The notes beneath the pieces are model-generated. The model did no database searches, was not told where the DNA came from, and saw only the letters and a list, made by a program, of their open reading frames with translations. A stretch of DNA of 61,333 bases from Deltaproteobacteria bacterium (GTDB taxonomy: Bacteria; Desulfobacterota; Desulfobacteria; Desulfobacterales; B30-G6). The stretch spans positions 1 through 61,333 of the forward strand of contig JAJDNW010000011.1 in assembly GCA_022340465.1 (NCBI GenBank), read 5' to 3'. Position numbers and translations under genes: made by a program. Below, one piece after another: positions 26,654 to 35,849 of the stretch; position 1 is the stretch's first letter; each line of letters opens with the position of its first letter.

Positions 26654-27619
26654 CTATCCGATCTCTATGCTTCTCTCGGAACGCTTTAAAAAAAGACCCA
26701 TGACACCATTGGGGAGGGCCAGCACCAGAACTACCACCAGCGCCCCCATGGTGACCGCCCGGTAGGCGCCCAAAGGCGCCATGAGTTCGCTGCCGGTCAC
26801 CACCAGGAAGGCTCCCAGGATGGCCCCCGGGAAATGACCCAGCCCGCCTACCAGCATCATGACCATCAGAATGCTGAACAAATCCAGGTCCAACATACGA
26901 AACGAAAGCACGCCATAAAAATGGCCGTAAAAGGCCCCGATGATCCCGGTTAAAAATGAGGTCAGGGCAAAGACCATCAGCTTGTACTTAAAGGCACTGA
27001 CGCCCAGACTCATGGCGAAATCCTGAGAATCCTTGAGTGCCAGGAATGCCGTTCCCCAATAGGATTTGATCGTGAACATAATCGTCAGAGCGCAGGCCAA
27101 GGATATCAGCAATGTCAGATAAAAGGTCGGCACCATGTTGGCAGAACTGAACGTATACCCGAATATGTTGATGGGAGGAATGGTCAAAAGCCCCACAGAC
27201 CCGCCCGAGCCCAGGGCGATGCCGATTTCGCCCCTTAGGGTCGGCTGCAGCGCCATGTGCACCCCGAAGGTCACCAGCGCCACATAGGGCCCGGCCAGTT
27301 TGAGGCAGGGAAGTCCCACTAGAACCCCCATGACGGCAGTGAACAGACCGGCGATCAGGATAGCCAAGACCGGCGTGACATGGTGATTGATGGACAGGAT
27401 ACCGGAGCAGTAGGCTCCCATGACGAAAAAGGCCACCTGCCCGAAGGAAAAAATACCGGCGAATCCCATCATGACATCCCAGCAGGAGGCGACCACGGCC
27501 CAGATGAGGCACATGATCAAAATGTTCATTATGAATTTGACGTCCCCCACAAAGATGGGCAGAATCGCCATGATCGCGTAGGCCACACCGATGATAATGG
27601 CCATGTGTTTCAGACGCAT
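26654..27619 (-). CDS. livM: Branched-chain amino acid type ABC permease LivM
   Basis: This 321-residue inner-membrane permease has about eight to ten hydrophobic segments and the LivM-type motif FAGIFSFGQVAFFVMGAY near residue 55. The EAA-like loop lies around the segment TAFLALKDSQDFAMSLGVSAFKYK, split by membrane spans. It pairs with LivH, whose gene ends 3 bp upstream. Confidence 0.94.
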   Translation of the reverse strand: MRLKHMAIIIGVAYAIMAILPIFVGDVKFIMNILIMCLIWAVVASCWDVMMGFAGIFSFGQVAFFVMGAYCSGILSINHHVTPVLAILIAGLFTAVMGVLVGLPCLKLAGPYVALVTFGVHMALQPTLRGEIGIALGSGGSVGLLTIPPINIFGYTFSSANMVPTFYLTLLISLACALTIMFTIKSYWGTAFLALKDSQDFAMSLGVSAFKYKLMVFALTSFLTGIIGAFYGHFYGVLSFRMLDLDLFSILMVMMLVGGLGHFPGAILGAFLVVTGSELMAPLGAYRAVTMGALVVVLVLALPNGVMGLFLKRSERSIEIG

Positions 27620-27622
27620 AGG

Positions 27623-28525
27623 CTACTCACCTTTACCCATAAGGCCCTGGGGCCTGAACACCAGAGTGGCCAGCAGAAGTACGAAAAGGGCGATGATACC
27701 GTAGCTCATACCGAAGATCCAGCCCACAAAAGCCTCGAGCATGCCGATAATGAAGGCGGCGTACAGACCGCCGCGAATGGAGCCCATGCCGCCGAAGGCC
27801 GTGACCACCCAGGCTTTGACCATGATGGTGCCGCCTGACATGGGGTTGATAAACCATTTTTGGCTCAGGAGAATGCCCCCGAATCCCACCATGACCGTTG
27901 AAATTGCAAAGGTCGATGCGAAGATTCTTTCCTTGGGAATACCAACGATTTTGGCACCGACAGGATTTTGGGCCACCGCTTGCACCGCCAATCCGATGCG
28001 GGTGTTGTTGAGCACCCACCCGAACAGCAGAACACCGCCTAACGACATGAAAAAAATCATGATATCCTGGTAGGCAAACACCAGTTGACCGATGTCTAGC
28101 GTGCCTTCCAGGATCGGTGGCAGTGATTTCATGCGCACGCCGAAAACGACCGTGTATAAGCTGGTTAAAAAAAGCGCCAGGCCAAGGGTCAGCATCATGA
28201 CCTTGTTTTCCCAATCCTCCCGTTTTCGCAAAGGCGCGATCATGAGCTTTTCCAAGCCATAGCCGACGGCAAACATCAGGGGCATCACGATGATGAATAT
28301 GACAGGATACCCACCGAACTGGAGGCCGAGTCCGCAAATCAGAATCCAGGCAAAGTACCCCCCCATGTTGAAAAAATCGCCATAGGCGAAATTGAAAGCC
28401 TTGGTTACGCCGTAGACCAGCGTCATTCCCACGGCCATCAGGGCGTACACCGATCCCGTAGACAGTCCGGCAATGATGACGTCGGTGATTTCGTAAAACA
28501 GCAGTATGGTATCTTCGCTGAACAT
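27623..28525 (-). CDS. livH: Branched-chain amino acid type ABC permease LivH
   Basis: This 300-residue integral membrane protein has the LivH N-terminal signature GLSTGSVYALMAVGMTLVYG and the motif FNFAYGDFFNMGGYFAW. The cytoplasmic coupling segment near AQNPVGAKIVGIPKERIF is clear. It forms the membrane pore with LivM. There is a 97-bp spacer from livF. Confidence 0.95.
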   Translation of the reverse strand: MFSEDTILLFYEITDVIIAGLSTGSVYALMAVGMTLVYGVTKAFNFAYGDFFNMGGYFAWILICGLGLQFGGYPVIFIIVMPLMFAVGYGLEKLMIAPLRKREDWENKVMMLTLGLALFLTSLYTVVFGVRMKSLPPILEGTLDIGQLVFAYQDIMIFFMSLGGVLLFGWVLNNTRIGLAVQAVAQNPVGAKIVGIPKERIFASTFAISTVMVGFGGILLSQKWFINPMSGGTIMVKAWVVTAFGGMGSIRGGLYAAFIIGMLEAFVGWIFGMSYGIIALFVLLLATLVFRPQGLMGKGE

Positions 28526-28622
28526 TGGAAATGGATTCCATCCCTCCGTAACATGTGCAGGCGGTGTCGCCCCCTTATCGCCCTCCCAAAACGTTCTGAC
28601 CCAAGTTCAACTCAGGTCTGAG

Positions 28623-29327
28623 TTACATGCCCAGGAATATCTCCTTGAGGTGTTCGTTGTTCAGAGCCTCGTCCTTGTCGCCCTCGAAAGAAATCCGCCC
28701 CTCCTCCATGACATAGATACGATCGGCCAACTCGGTGATCTGCGGTATGTTCTGCTCCACCAGCAGAACGGTTTTCCCCTCTGCGCTGATTTGCTTGATG
28801 ATGGCGAATATCTCATGTCGCAGGCTGGGCTGGAGTCCCAGTGACGGCTCGTCGATGCACAGGAAATCGGCGTTGGACATCAGTCCCCGGGCAACGGCCA
28901 GCATACGCGCTTCTCCACCGCTCAAGGTGGAGGCCGGCTGCTTACGGCGTTCCACCAGGCGTGGAAAAAGATCGAACACCCATTCCAGGTTCTTTTTTTC
29001 GTGAGGCCGGGCGTTTTTTGAATAAGCTCCCATCTTGAGGTTTTCAATGACAGCCATATGGGGAAAGAGCTCCCGGCTTTCGGCAATGTAGATCAACCCG
29101 AGATTGACGATCTTCTCGGTAGCCATGCCGACGATGGGGGTGTCCTTGTAAACGATCCTGCCGGTGACATTTTTCACCAGCCCGCAGATGGATTTCAACA
29201 GGGTGCTTTTGCCGTGGCCGTTGGGCCCCAGCATGACCACGACTTCCCCTTTGCCGACGAATAAGGCGATGTCGTGCAGAACATGGGATTCGCCGTAGAA
29301 TACGTTCAGATTTCCCACCTTAAGCAT
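28623..29327 (-). CDS. livF: Branched-chain amino acid type ABC ATPase LivF
   Basis: This 234-residue ATPase has Walker A GPNGHGKST, signature LSGGEARMLAVARGLM and Walker B FLCIDEPSLGL. The C-terminal LKEIFLGM is typical of LivF. Its start overlaps the end of livG by 8 bp, so the two are translationally coupled. Confidence 0.95.
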   Translation of the reverse strand: MLKVGNLNVFYGESHVLHDIALFVGKGEVVVMLGPNGHGKSTLLKSICGLVKNVTGRIVYKDTPIVGMATEKIVNLGLIYIAESRELFPHMAVIENLKMGAYSKNARPHEKKNLEWVFDLFPRLVERRKQPASTLSGGEARMLAVARGLMSNADFLCIDEPSLGLQPSLRHEIFAIIKQISAEGKTVLLVEQNIPQITELADRIYVMEEGRISFEGDKDEALNNEHLKEIFLGM

Positions 29328-30030
29328 TTTCTTCCCCCAGGTAACAGGTGATCACCTCCTCATTGCAGACGACCTCCGTGGGATTTCCCTGACAAATCAT
29401 TCGCCCCGACTCGATAATCAACAGATTTTCGGTGAGCTCGGTGAGCACTTTCATGAAGTGTTCGATGATGATGATGGTGATGCCCAGATCGCCGTTGATC
29501 CTCGAAATCAGTTTCATGAGTTCCCTGATCTCATTGGCGTTGCACCCGGCCATGGGTTCGTCCAGCATGAGGATCTTGGGTTTGGTGGCCAGCGAGGCGC
29601 CGATCATCAGCTTTTTTTTCCCAAGAAGGTTCAGGAGACCGGTTTTCTTGAAACGTTCCTTTTCCAACCCGACAAATCGTATGACCTCGTCCACGTGGTT
29701 CGAATCGAGCCCTCCCGGAGCGCCGAAGCGGCTGCCCACGGAAATGCTTTTCTGCACGCTCAGGCTGGGAAAGGTCTGCGGGATCTGGAAGGTGCGGGCG
29801 ATGCCGGCTTTGGCAATGCGATACGGCGGGAGGCCGCTGATGTCGCGGCCGTCGAATTCAATCTTGCCCTCGAAGCTGTAAAATCCGGTGATCAGGTTGT
29901 AGAGGGTGGATTTGCCTGCACCGTTGGGCCCGGCGATGCCGAAGATCTGTCCCTTATTTACATTGAAACTCAAGTCGTCAACCGCTTTCAGTTCGCCGAA
30001 TCGCTTTGTAACGTTGCAGGCCTTGAGCAT
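29320..30030 (-). CDS. livG: Branched-chain amino acid type ABC ATPase LivG
   Basis: This 236-residue ATPase, first gene of the livGFHMK operon, has Walker A GPNGAGKST and Walker B PKILMLDEPMAG. The region between them is LivG-like (ARTFQIPQTFPSLSVQKSISVG). The ABC signature is unusually degenerate: the expected LSGGQ is replaced by LGKKKLMIGASLATKP. ATG at 30030 is favoured over a GTG two codons upstream because AGAGG is better spaced for it. Confidence 0.93.
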   Translation of the reverse strand: MLKACNVTKRFGELKAVDDLSFNVNKGQIFGIAGPNGAGKSTLYNLITGFYSFEGKIEFDGRDISGLPPYRIAKAGIARTFQIPQTFPSLSVQKSISVGSRFGAPGGLDSNHVDEVIRFVGLEKERFKKTGLLNLLGKKKLMIGASLATKPKILMLDEPMAGCNANEIRELMKLISRINGDLGITIIIIEHFMKVLTELTENLLIIESGRMICQGNPTEVVCNEEVITCYLGEENA

Positions 30031-30084
30031 CCTCACCTCTTTGGGGTTTCATCTCACGCCATATTGACTTTGTGATGGATGATG

Positions 30085-30114
30085 AATCTACAATCAGAAC
30101 GTATGGTGTGTCAA
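30085..30114 (-). promoter_or_regulatory. Sigma-70-type promoter for livGFHMK
   Basis: On the minus strand TTGACA (30109-30114) is separated by 18 bp from TAGATT (30085-30090), a four of six match to the -10 box. The start would lie about 50 nt before livG. The remaining 240 bp up to the MaoC gene hold no ORF that I can support. Confidence 0.55.
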
Positions 30115-30358
30115 GAGCGGTGCCCAGAAAAAAAATTACCCCAAGGTTGCAGTCTTGAGGGCTACAATCCGTGACGCATGACCGGCAAAGCCTTGAAGCC
30201 TGATTGAATTGCCAGACCCCGCGCCGTTACGGAAACAGACGTATAATAGATTGACTCCACAGCCGGACCATCGTTATAGTCTTGGCGGTAACCCCAGTGG
30301 AATTTAAGGGCTGCCTTTTCGAATATATTCAGATGATATACAACCCGGAGAAAAAAAC

Positions 30359-30832
30359 ATGACAGCCGAAATGATCGTCCCATCCCTCTATTTCGATGAT
30401 TTCCGACCCGGCCAGACATTCATTACCAGAGCCCGCACCGTCACGGAAGCGGACGTCGCCGGTTTTGCCGGCCTTTCATGGGATCACAATCAGCTGCACA
30501 CCGACAAGGAATATGCCGCCTCGACACGCTTTGGACGGCGAATCGCACACGGCCTTTTAGGCGTCATCATGCACGCCGGATTGTCGTACCAGCTTACGGA
30601 AGACAGCATTCTTGCACTGCTGGAACTCTCCTGGAAGTTCAAGGCGCCTATCTTCGTCGGCGATACCATTCACGTGGAGCAGACAGTCGAAGATCTCCGT
30701 GAAAGTTCGCAGGGCGGCAGCGGCATTCTCACCTTTGACAAAAAAATAGTCAATCAGAAGGGCGAGGTGGTGCAAACAGGCAAAACGACCGTATTGCTTG
30801 CCAAAAGAACCCCGGATTCAATGCTTGATTAA
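30359..30832 (+). CDS. MaoC-like (R)-specific enoyl-CoA hydratase
   Basis: This 157-residue hot-dog fold protein hydrates or dehydrates acyl-CoA intermediates. The catalytic motif is visible as SWDHNQLHTDKEYAA ... FGRRIAHGLLGV, giving the conserved Asp-His pair and the HG turn. An N-terminal FDDFRPGQTF is typical. CCGGAG precedes the ATG. It converges on the acyl-CoA dehydrogenase gene with a 4-bp overlap of their 3' ends. It is probably part of a CoA-ester degradation route. Confidence 0.9.
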   Translation: MTAEMIVPSLYFDDFRPGQTFITRARTVTEADVAGFAGLSWDHNQLHTDKEYAASTRFGRRIAHGLLGVIMHAGLSYQLTEDSILALLELSWKFKAPIFVGDTIHVEQTVEDLRESSQGGSGILTFDKKIVNQKGEVVQTGKTTVLLAKRTPDSMLD

Positions 30833-32616
30833 AATGCCTTGGCCGGCATCTCCAAGACTTCCCGGCCCTCTCGCAGGCAGGTGAGGATGGTCGCACGAGT
30901 GTGCGGAAGTGTTGTCCCGGCAAAAAAGGTCGCCTGCAGAACTTTGCCCCTGTGAAAGTCGTACCTTGCCCCCTTTTTCTGCGCAGGCTCGAAAGCGATA
31001 CGCGCAAGATCCAAAAGCCGCCAGGCCATGATGACTTCACCGAAAGCCATAAGGGCGGGAAAGGTGTAAGACGCCCACTGGAGGGGATCGCTGCTCATGC
31101 GGTCGCCCATGCTGCGGGACATGTCGAAGAGCGCCGCCACCGTTTGCCGGAGTTCCTTCACACTGCAGCCCAATCCGGGATGCTCCTCGTTGGCGCTGCA
31201 AAAGGCGCCGATTTCCTCCTGAAACGCACTGAGGCACGCGCCGTCGCGGATACGCAGCTTGCGGCCCATCAGGTCCATGGACTGGATGCCATTGGTCCCC
31301 TCGTAAAGCGACATGATCTTGGCGTCCCGCAGATACTGCTCCAGCGGGTAGTCCTTACAGAATCCGTATCCTCCCAGGCACTGGATGGCGGTCTCACACA
31401 CACGGAATCCCATGTCCGAGCAGTAGGCCTTGATGATGGGCGTCATGAAGTCGACCAGGTCCCGGTAGTGATCCCTTGCAGTCCCCTGCGGAAGTTCCAT
31501 TGAATAATCCTGCCAGAGTGCCCCCGTGTAGATCATGGAGCGCATACCGTCCACCGCAGCCTTCATCCAGAGCAGCATCCGGCGCACATCCGGGTGGTCG
31601 ATGATGGCGACATCCCCCTGTTTGCGGCGGGCGACATCGCGACCCTGTTTGCGTTCCTTTACATAGGCCAGCGCGTTCTGGTAAGCCGTGCTGCCCAGGG
31701 TCATGCCGCTGACGCCGGTGTTGATGCGGGCCGCGTTCATCATCTGGAACATATGCGCCAGTCCCTGGTTGGCCTGGCCGCACAGGTAACCGATGCAACC
31801 GTCCTTTGCACCGAATGACAGGGCGCAGGTGGGCGAAGCATGCAGTCCCAGTTTGTCCTCGACCGCGGTGCAGACCACATCGTTGGCCTGCCCCGGTGTT
31901 CCGTCGGCGGCGACACGCACCTTGGGGACGATGAAGAGGGATATGCCCTTGACACCGGGGGGGGCGCCTTCGATCCTGGCCAGCAGAAGGTGAATGATGT
32001 TCTCGGTCAGATCCTGATCCCCCCACGAAATGAATATCTTGGATCCCTTAATGCGGTAGTGATCGCCTTCCGGGTACGCCGTGGTCTGAAGGGCCGCCAG
32101 ATTCGAGCCGGCATCCGGTTCGGTCAGGCACATGGTTCCGGCCCATGTCCCCGCATACATCTTGGGTACGTATGTTTTCTTGAGGGAATCGGTGGCAAAA
32201 CTCTCGATCAAATGGGCGGCGCCGTGGGTGAGGCTGGGCGCCATGTTGAATGCCTGGCAGGCGCCGTACATGAGGTCATTGACCACGATGCGCATCATAT
32301 GCGGGAATCCCTGGCCGCCGTAGGTCAAGTTTCTGGCAGCGGCAATCCAGCCGTCCCGCCCGTACTGTCGGAATGCCTCGCGAAATTCAGGCGGGCAAAC
32401 CACCTTGCCGTTTTCCAGCCTGGCCCCCCATGCCTCCCCGATCTCTTGCAGCGGGTCCAACACCCCTTTTGCAAAATTGACCGCTTCCGAAACCAGCATG
32501 TCCAGGGTCTTTTCGTTCAACGACCGGTAGCGCTCCAGACGGCACAGGTTTCCGTACGCCAGCTGTTCCTTCAGTATGAATAGAATGTCTTTTTGATTGA
32601 TTTTGAAGTGTCCCAC
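30829..32616 (-). CDS. Acyl-CoA dehydrogenase (long, FadE/DmdC-like)
   Basis: This FAD-dependent dehydrogenase of about 595 residues introduces an alpha-beta double bond in an acyl-CoA and passes electrons to ETF. It has MCLTEPDAGSNLA for flavin binding, KIFISWGDQDL, the C-terminal helical domain and the catalytic Glu in SLYEGTNGIQSMDLMGRKL. The length fits the long subfamily with an extra C-terminal domain. GTG at 32616 is preferred because AGGAG lies just upstream and residues FKINQKDILFIL begin the family fold. The open frame continues upstream into an SDR tail with no stop between, so a longer annotated start would be misleading. Confidence 0.92.
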   Translation of the reverse strand: MGHFKINQKDILFILKEQLAYGNLCRLERYRSLNEKTLDMLVSEAVNFAKGVLDPLQEIGEAWGARLENGKVVCPPEFREAFRQYGRDGWIAAARNLTYGGQGFPHMMRIVVNDLMYGACQAFNMAPSLTHGAAHLIESFATDSLKKTYVPKMYAGTWAGTMCLTEPDAGSNLAALQTTAYPEGDHYRIKGSKIFISWGDQDLTENIIHLLLARIEGAPPGVKGISLFIVPKVRVAADGTPGQANDVVCTAVEDKLGLHASPTCALSFGAKDGCIGYLCGQANQGLAHMFQMMNAARINTGVSGMTLGSTAYQNALAYVKERKQGRDVARRKQGDVAIIDHPDVRRMLLWMKAAVDGMRSMIYTGALWQDYSMELPQGTARDHYRDLVDFMTPIIKAYCSDMGFRVCETAIQCLGGYGFCKDYPLEQYLRDAKIMSLYEGTNGIQSMDLMGRKLRIRDGACLSAFQEEIGAFCSANEEHPGLGCSVKELRQTVAALFDMSRSMGDRMSSDPLQWASYTFPALMAFGEVIMAWRLLDLARIAFEPAQKKGARYDFHRGKVLQATFFAGTTLPHTRATILTCLREGREVLEMPAKAF

Positions 32617-32820
32617 GTGTGGCTCTCCTGTTTTTTGGTCAAATACTCTTCCCCCGCAAAGATCGAATGCCCGCCCCGTGATGCCCCGGGCATCTTCGGA
32701 AGCCAGGTAAAACGCCACAGCCGCTACCGCCTGCGTCGACAGCACCTTTTTCTGCAGATTCCGTCCGGCAATGCGTTTTTCGATTTGATCTAAACCGTTA
32801 ACGGGTATGCGTTTCTCCGA
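32617..32820 (-). pseudogene. Remnant of a short-chain dehydrogenase (C-terminal fragment)
   Basis: The frame just upstream of the acyl-CoA dehydrogenase encodes QAVAAVAFYLASEDARGITG and then FDLCGGRVF, the standard C-terminal end of SDR proteins (VAxxxxFLAS, ITG, DGG). It is bounded by a stop at 32821-32823. The N-terminal Rossmann half and active-site Tyr are absent. It is in frame with the downstream gene without a stop, which points to a deletion that removed the rest of the SDR. Confidence 0.7.
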
Positions 32821-32976
32821 TCAGAACTATCAACGTGTCAGTGCCTGGATTTACGCATTCTAGCCTGCGCTAGAACCGTAGACAAGGAACCAAATTCTGT
32901 CAATAATATTTTCTACTGTTTAATAGTAACGATTGAATTTAGCTTAAAAATACAGTGTCTCACTATGATTTATCGC

Positions 32977-33003
32977 TTGACAATAGAGAATATATATTAT
33001 TAT
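32977..33003 (+). promoter_or_regulatory. Sigma-70-type promoter for the TetR gene
   Basis: A consensus TTGACA (32977-32982) precedes TATTAT (32998-33003) by 15 bp in a very AT-rich stretch (about 32880-33050). The spacing is short, so another -10 choice in the TATATATT run is possible. The AT-rich block is likely the control region for this regulator and perhaps for the dehydrogenase. Confidence 0.45.
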
Positions 33004-33054
33004 TGTGGAAATATTCACAGCTTAAACATTCAATTTGTGGATAAGGCCTAAATC

Positions 33055-33726
33055 ATGCCTCACCAGCCCGATCTGTCAAAAACAAACACAAAATTGCTCA
33101 AAAACCCACGCAAGGGTGCCAGGATATTAAAGGCCGCAGAGAGCATTTTTGCCGAAAAAGGCTTCCAGTCCGCAACCATCTCTGATATTGCCAAAATAGC
33201 CAAAGTCTCTGAAGCGACGATCTATGAATATTTTTCCTCCAAAGAGGAACTGCTTTTTGCAATACCAGCAGAGACGATTAAAGAATACCACGAAAAAAAC
33301 AGTGAAATCCTCCCTTACATCCAGGGCGCGGCCAGTAAACTGAGCTTTCTGATCAAACGCCACCTTGGGCTTTATATGGACAACCCGGATTACGCCAACG
33401 TCGTTATGTTGAACCTGAAGGTCAACCGCAATTTTTTACAAACCGAAGCGTATCGAATCGTTCAGTCTTCGGCTAGAAATTATATTCGTGTGATTGAGGA
33501 AGGGATTCATAACGGAGAGTTCAGGTCTGAAATCAATCCCTATCTCGTCCGTTCCATGATTTGGGGCACCATCGAGCATTCAGTTACCAGGCGGAGCATG
33601 ATCGGTGAGCCGCATGACCTGATGGCGCTTGCCGATGATATTTGCGATACCATCTTTGCCGGTATCCGCAACCTGAACCATGAACCGAATATCACTGTCA
33701 ATGTAATGCTCAAAAAAACTGAATAA
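33055..33726 (+). CDS. TetR family transcriptional regulator
   Basis: This 223-residue regulator has an N-terminal helix-turn-helix (KAAESIFAEKGFQSATISDI, then AKVSEATIYEYFSSKEELLF) at about 25-75. The ligand domain follows. It resembles the TetR group that controls fatty-acid and CoA-ester metabolism, in keeping with its neighbours (dehydrogenase, ligase, 3-hydroxyacyl-CoA dehydrogenase). Target sites were not identified. Confidence 0.92.
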   Translation: MPHQPDLSKTNTKLLKNPRKGARILKAAESIFAEKGFQSATISDIAKIAKVSEATIYEYFSSKEELLFAIPAETIKEYHEKNSEILPYIQGAASKLSFLIKRHLGLYMDNPDYANVVMLNLKVNRNFLQTEAYRIVQSSARNYIRVIEEGIHNGEFRSEINPYLVRSMIWGTIEHSVTRRSMIGEPHDLMALADDICDTIFAGIRNLNHEPNITVNVMLKKTE

Positions 33727-33861
33727 AATCGTGTCCCACGATTGTACGCTGCCGTTCCCCGGCGTATGGCTGTTGAGAGATCGCCGCGTCTTGGTCGACA
33801 GGGCCGTGCAAGCTTCAGGTAACAGCGCACGCACGCCGCCATCGGGATCACGGAGAATCCT

Positions 33862-34815
33862 ATGAATCTGGCACAATACCTGGAAACCTCGGCAAAAAAA
33901 TTTCCTGATAAGGCCGCCGTGCGTCATGAGGGTGAAATTATCACTTACGAAGAACTGAACGTTTCATTTTACCAGGGTCTGACAGTCGAGCTTCTCACCC
34001 AGTTCGATCCAAAAAGGGTTGTCGAAATTATAGAAAATGAAGAGCAGACCATTCTGTTCGCCGTTCCCACCATGGTCAATCGCTTGATACAGGCAACCGA
34101 AGATGCGCCACCGAAACGTTCGTCACTGAAATTCTGTGTTTCCGGCGGCGCATCCCTTCCGGTTGAATTCATACGCCGTTTTGAAACACGCTTCGACACC
34201 AGGATTTACGAGGGGTATGGGTTGACCGAAGCACCGGTCTGTGTGGAAAACCCTTATGGCGGCTTGGCCAAACCCGGCAGCATCGGCCTGCCTATTCCCG
34301 AATTCGAAGCCAAGATTGTTACGCCGAAAGGGTCTGCGGTTGAACCGGGCGCCCCCGGAGAACTGCTCATCAAGGGGCCCGGTGTCATGAAGGGCTACCT
34401 CAACCGGCCTGCGGAAACCGGAAAGGCCCTCGAGGATGGCTGGCTTCACACCGGTGATATCGCCCGCATGGATGAGGACGGCTACATTTACATTGTCGAC
34501 CGCAAAAAAGATCTCATTATCCGCGGGGGCTACAATGTCTACCCCCGGGAAATAGAGGAAGTCATCTATCAGATTCCGGAAGTTCTGGAAACGGCCGTCA
34601 TCGGGTTGCCCCATGCCGATCTCGGGGAGGAAGTCATGGGCATCGTGGTACTGAACGACGGCGCGGAAATCAGCGAAACCGAGATCCGGGATTATGTGAA
34701 ACAGCGTGTAGCTCCCTATAAATACCCCCGCGTCATTCAAATTCGCCGAGAGCCGCTGCCCAAAAGCGGCACCGGAAAAATTCTGAAAAAGGAAATCAGA
34801 AACAACATCGATTGA
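33862..34815 (+). CDS. AMP-forming acyl-CoA ligase with large internal deletion (probably inactive)
   Basis: The 317-residue product begins like an ANL ligase (LAQYLETSAKKFPDKAAVRH, then ITYEELN, residues 1-33). It jumps directly to sequence normally found near residue 230 (GLTVELLTQFDPKRVVEIIE). About 200 residues are missing, including the P-loop of type TSGTTGKPKG. The C-terminal half is intact: YEGYGLTEAPV, IVDRKKDLIIRGGYNVYP, KSGTGKILKKEIR. The frame is preserved and a ribosome site (GGAG) is present, so a protein could be made, but adenylation is unlikely. It sits 12 bp before the 3-hydroxyacyl-CoA dehydrogenase gene. An assembly deletion is the alternative. Confidence 0.85.
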   Translation: MNLAQYLETSAKKFPDKAAVRHEGEIITYEELNVSFYQGLTVELLTQFDPKRVVEIIENEEQTILFAVPTMVNRLIQATEDAPPKRSSLKFCVSGGASLPVEFIRRFETRFDTRIYEGYGLTEAPVCVENPYGGLAKPGSIGLPIPEFEAKIVTPKGSAVEPGAPGELLIKGPGVMKGYLNRPAETGKALEDGWLHTGDIARMDEDGYIYIVDRKKDLIIRGGYNVYPREIEEVIYQIPEVLETAVIGLPHADLGEEVMGIVVLNDGAEISETEIRDYVKQRVAPYKYPRVIQIRREPLPKSGTGKILKKEIRNNID

Positions 34816-34827
34816 GGAGTTGGAATT

Positions 34828-35709
34828 ATGACCATTCATAAAATCTTCGTGGCCGGCGCCGGCCTCATGGGCGGCGGCATCTCTCAGATCAGTGCTCAGG
34901 CTGGCTACCAGGTTGTCATGCAGGACCTCACGGACGACATTTTGACAAAACGGTTGGACGCCATTCGATGGTCGGTGGGCAAACTCGTGGACAAGGGACG
35001 CGTCCAGGGCACCGTGGAAGAAATCATGGGCCGCATCGAAACCGCCACCGACCTGGAAGCGGCGGACAGCGCGGATTTCGTTTTCGAGGCGGTTGTGGAA
35101 AACCTGGATGTCAAACGCGAGCTTTTTGCCAGGCTGGACAAGATATGCCCGCGACACACCATTCTGGGAACCAATACATCCGCGATTCCGGTAACCGAAA
35201 TCGCCGTGGCCACCCAACGGATCGACCGGGTTGTCGGGACCCATTTTTTCAGTCCGGTGCCCATGATGCGGGCCGTTGAGATTGTCAAGGGCCTGGGCTC
35301 CTCCGATCAAAGTGTGGATGTTGCCGAAAATCTGTGCCGGACCTTGGGCAAGGAAACCATCCGGGTCAACCGGGACGTGGCCGGTATCGTACTGAACCGG
35401 CTGAATTTTCCGGCCACCATCGAAGCCATCAAACTGGTTGAGAGCGGTGTCGCCACTGTCGATGACATTGACAAGGGCATGCGCCTCGGATTCGGAAGAC
35501 CCATGGGACCCTTTGAAACCGCCGACATGGCGGGCCTGGACGTGGGCTACAACGCCATGCGCGCCGTTTACGAGGAAACCCGGGACCCGAAATTCTATCC
35601 GCCGATGCTACTCCAGCGCAAAGTCAAACTGGGGCATTTAGGCCGCAAGACGGGCATCGGCTGGTACAAATATGACGCGGACGGCAAGAAAGTCGGCATG
35701 GCTGAATAA
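34828..35709 (+). CDS. 3-hydroxyacyl-CoA dehydrogenase (3-hydroxybutyryl-CoA dehydrogenase type)
   Basis: This 293-residue NAD-dependent enzyme oxidises L-3-hydroxyacyl-CoA. The N-terminal Rossmann motif is VAGAGLMGGGISQISAQAG. The catalytic segments GTHFFSPVPMMRAVEIV and NRLNFPATIEAIKLVESG and the C-terminal GRPMGPFETADMAGLD are all conserved. The length is typical of the short, single-function form. GAGGAG precedes the ATG. It is likely cotranscribed with the deleted ligase. Confidence 0.94.
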   Translation: MTIHKIFVAGAGLMGGGISQISAQAGYQVVMQDLTDDILTKRLDAIRWSVGKLVDKGRVQGTVEEIMGRIETATDLEAADSADFVFEAVVENLDVKRELFARLDKICPRHTILGTNTSAIPVTEIAVATQRIDRVVGTHFFSPVPMMRAVEIVKGLGSSDQSVDVAENLCRTLGKETIRVNRDVAGIVLNRLNFPATIEAIKLVESGVATVDDIDKGMRLGFGRPMGPFETADMAGLDVGYNAMRAVYEETRDPKFYPPMLLQRKVKLGHLGRKTGIGWYKYDADGKKVGMAE

Positions 35710-35849
35710 ATATCATCAACCGCTTGACAGCTACCCGCTTCCTGGCAGGAGATCGTCTATCGACGATGACCGCCAAAGCGCCAGGGTGGCGTCAAATCAC
35801 ACCTAATTTGTTTGCAACGCAACTTAGGCAACAGAAAGGAGGACATCAT

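Noticed and set aside
30099-30125. Minus-strand GGGCAC-N5-TTGAC as a sigma-54 promoter for livG
   Set aside because: The invariant GC of the -12 box is GA, while the same TTGACA makes a better sigma-70 -35 box.
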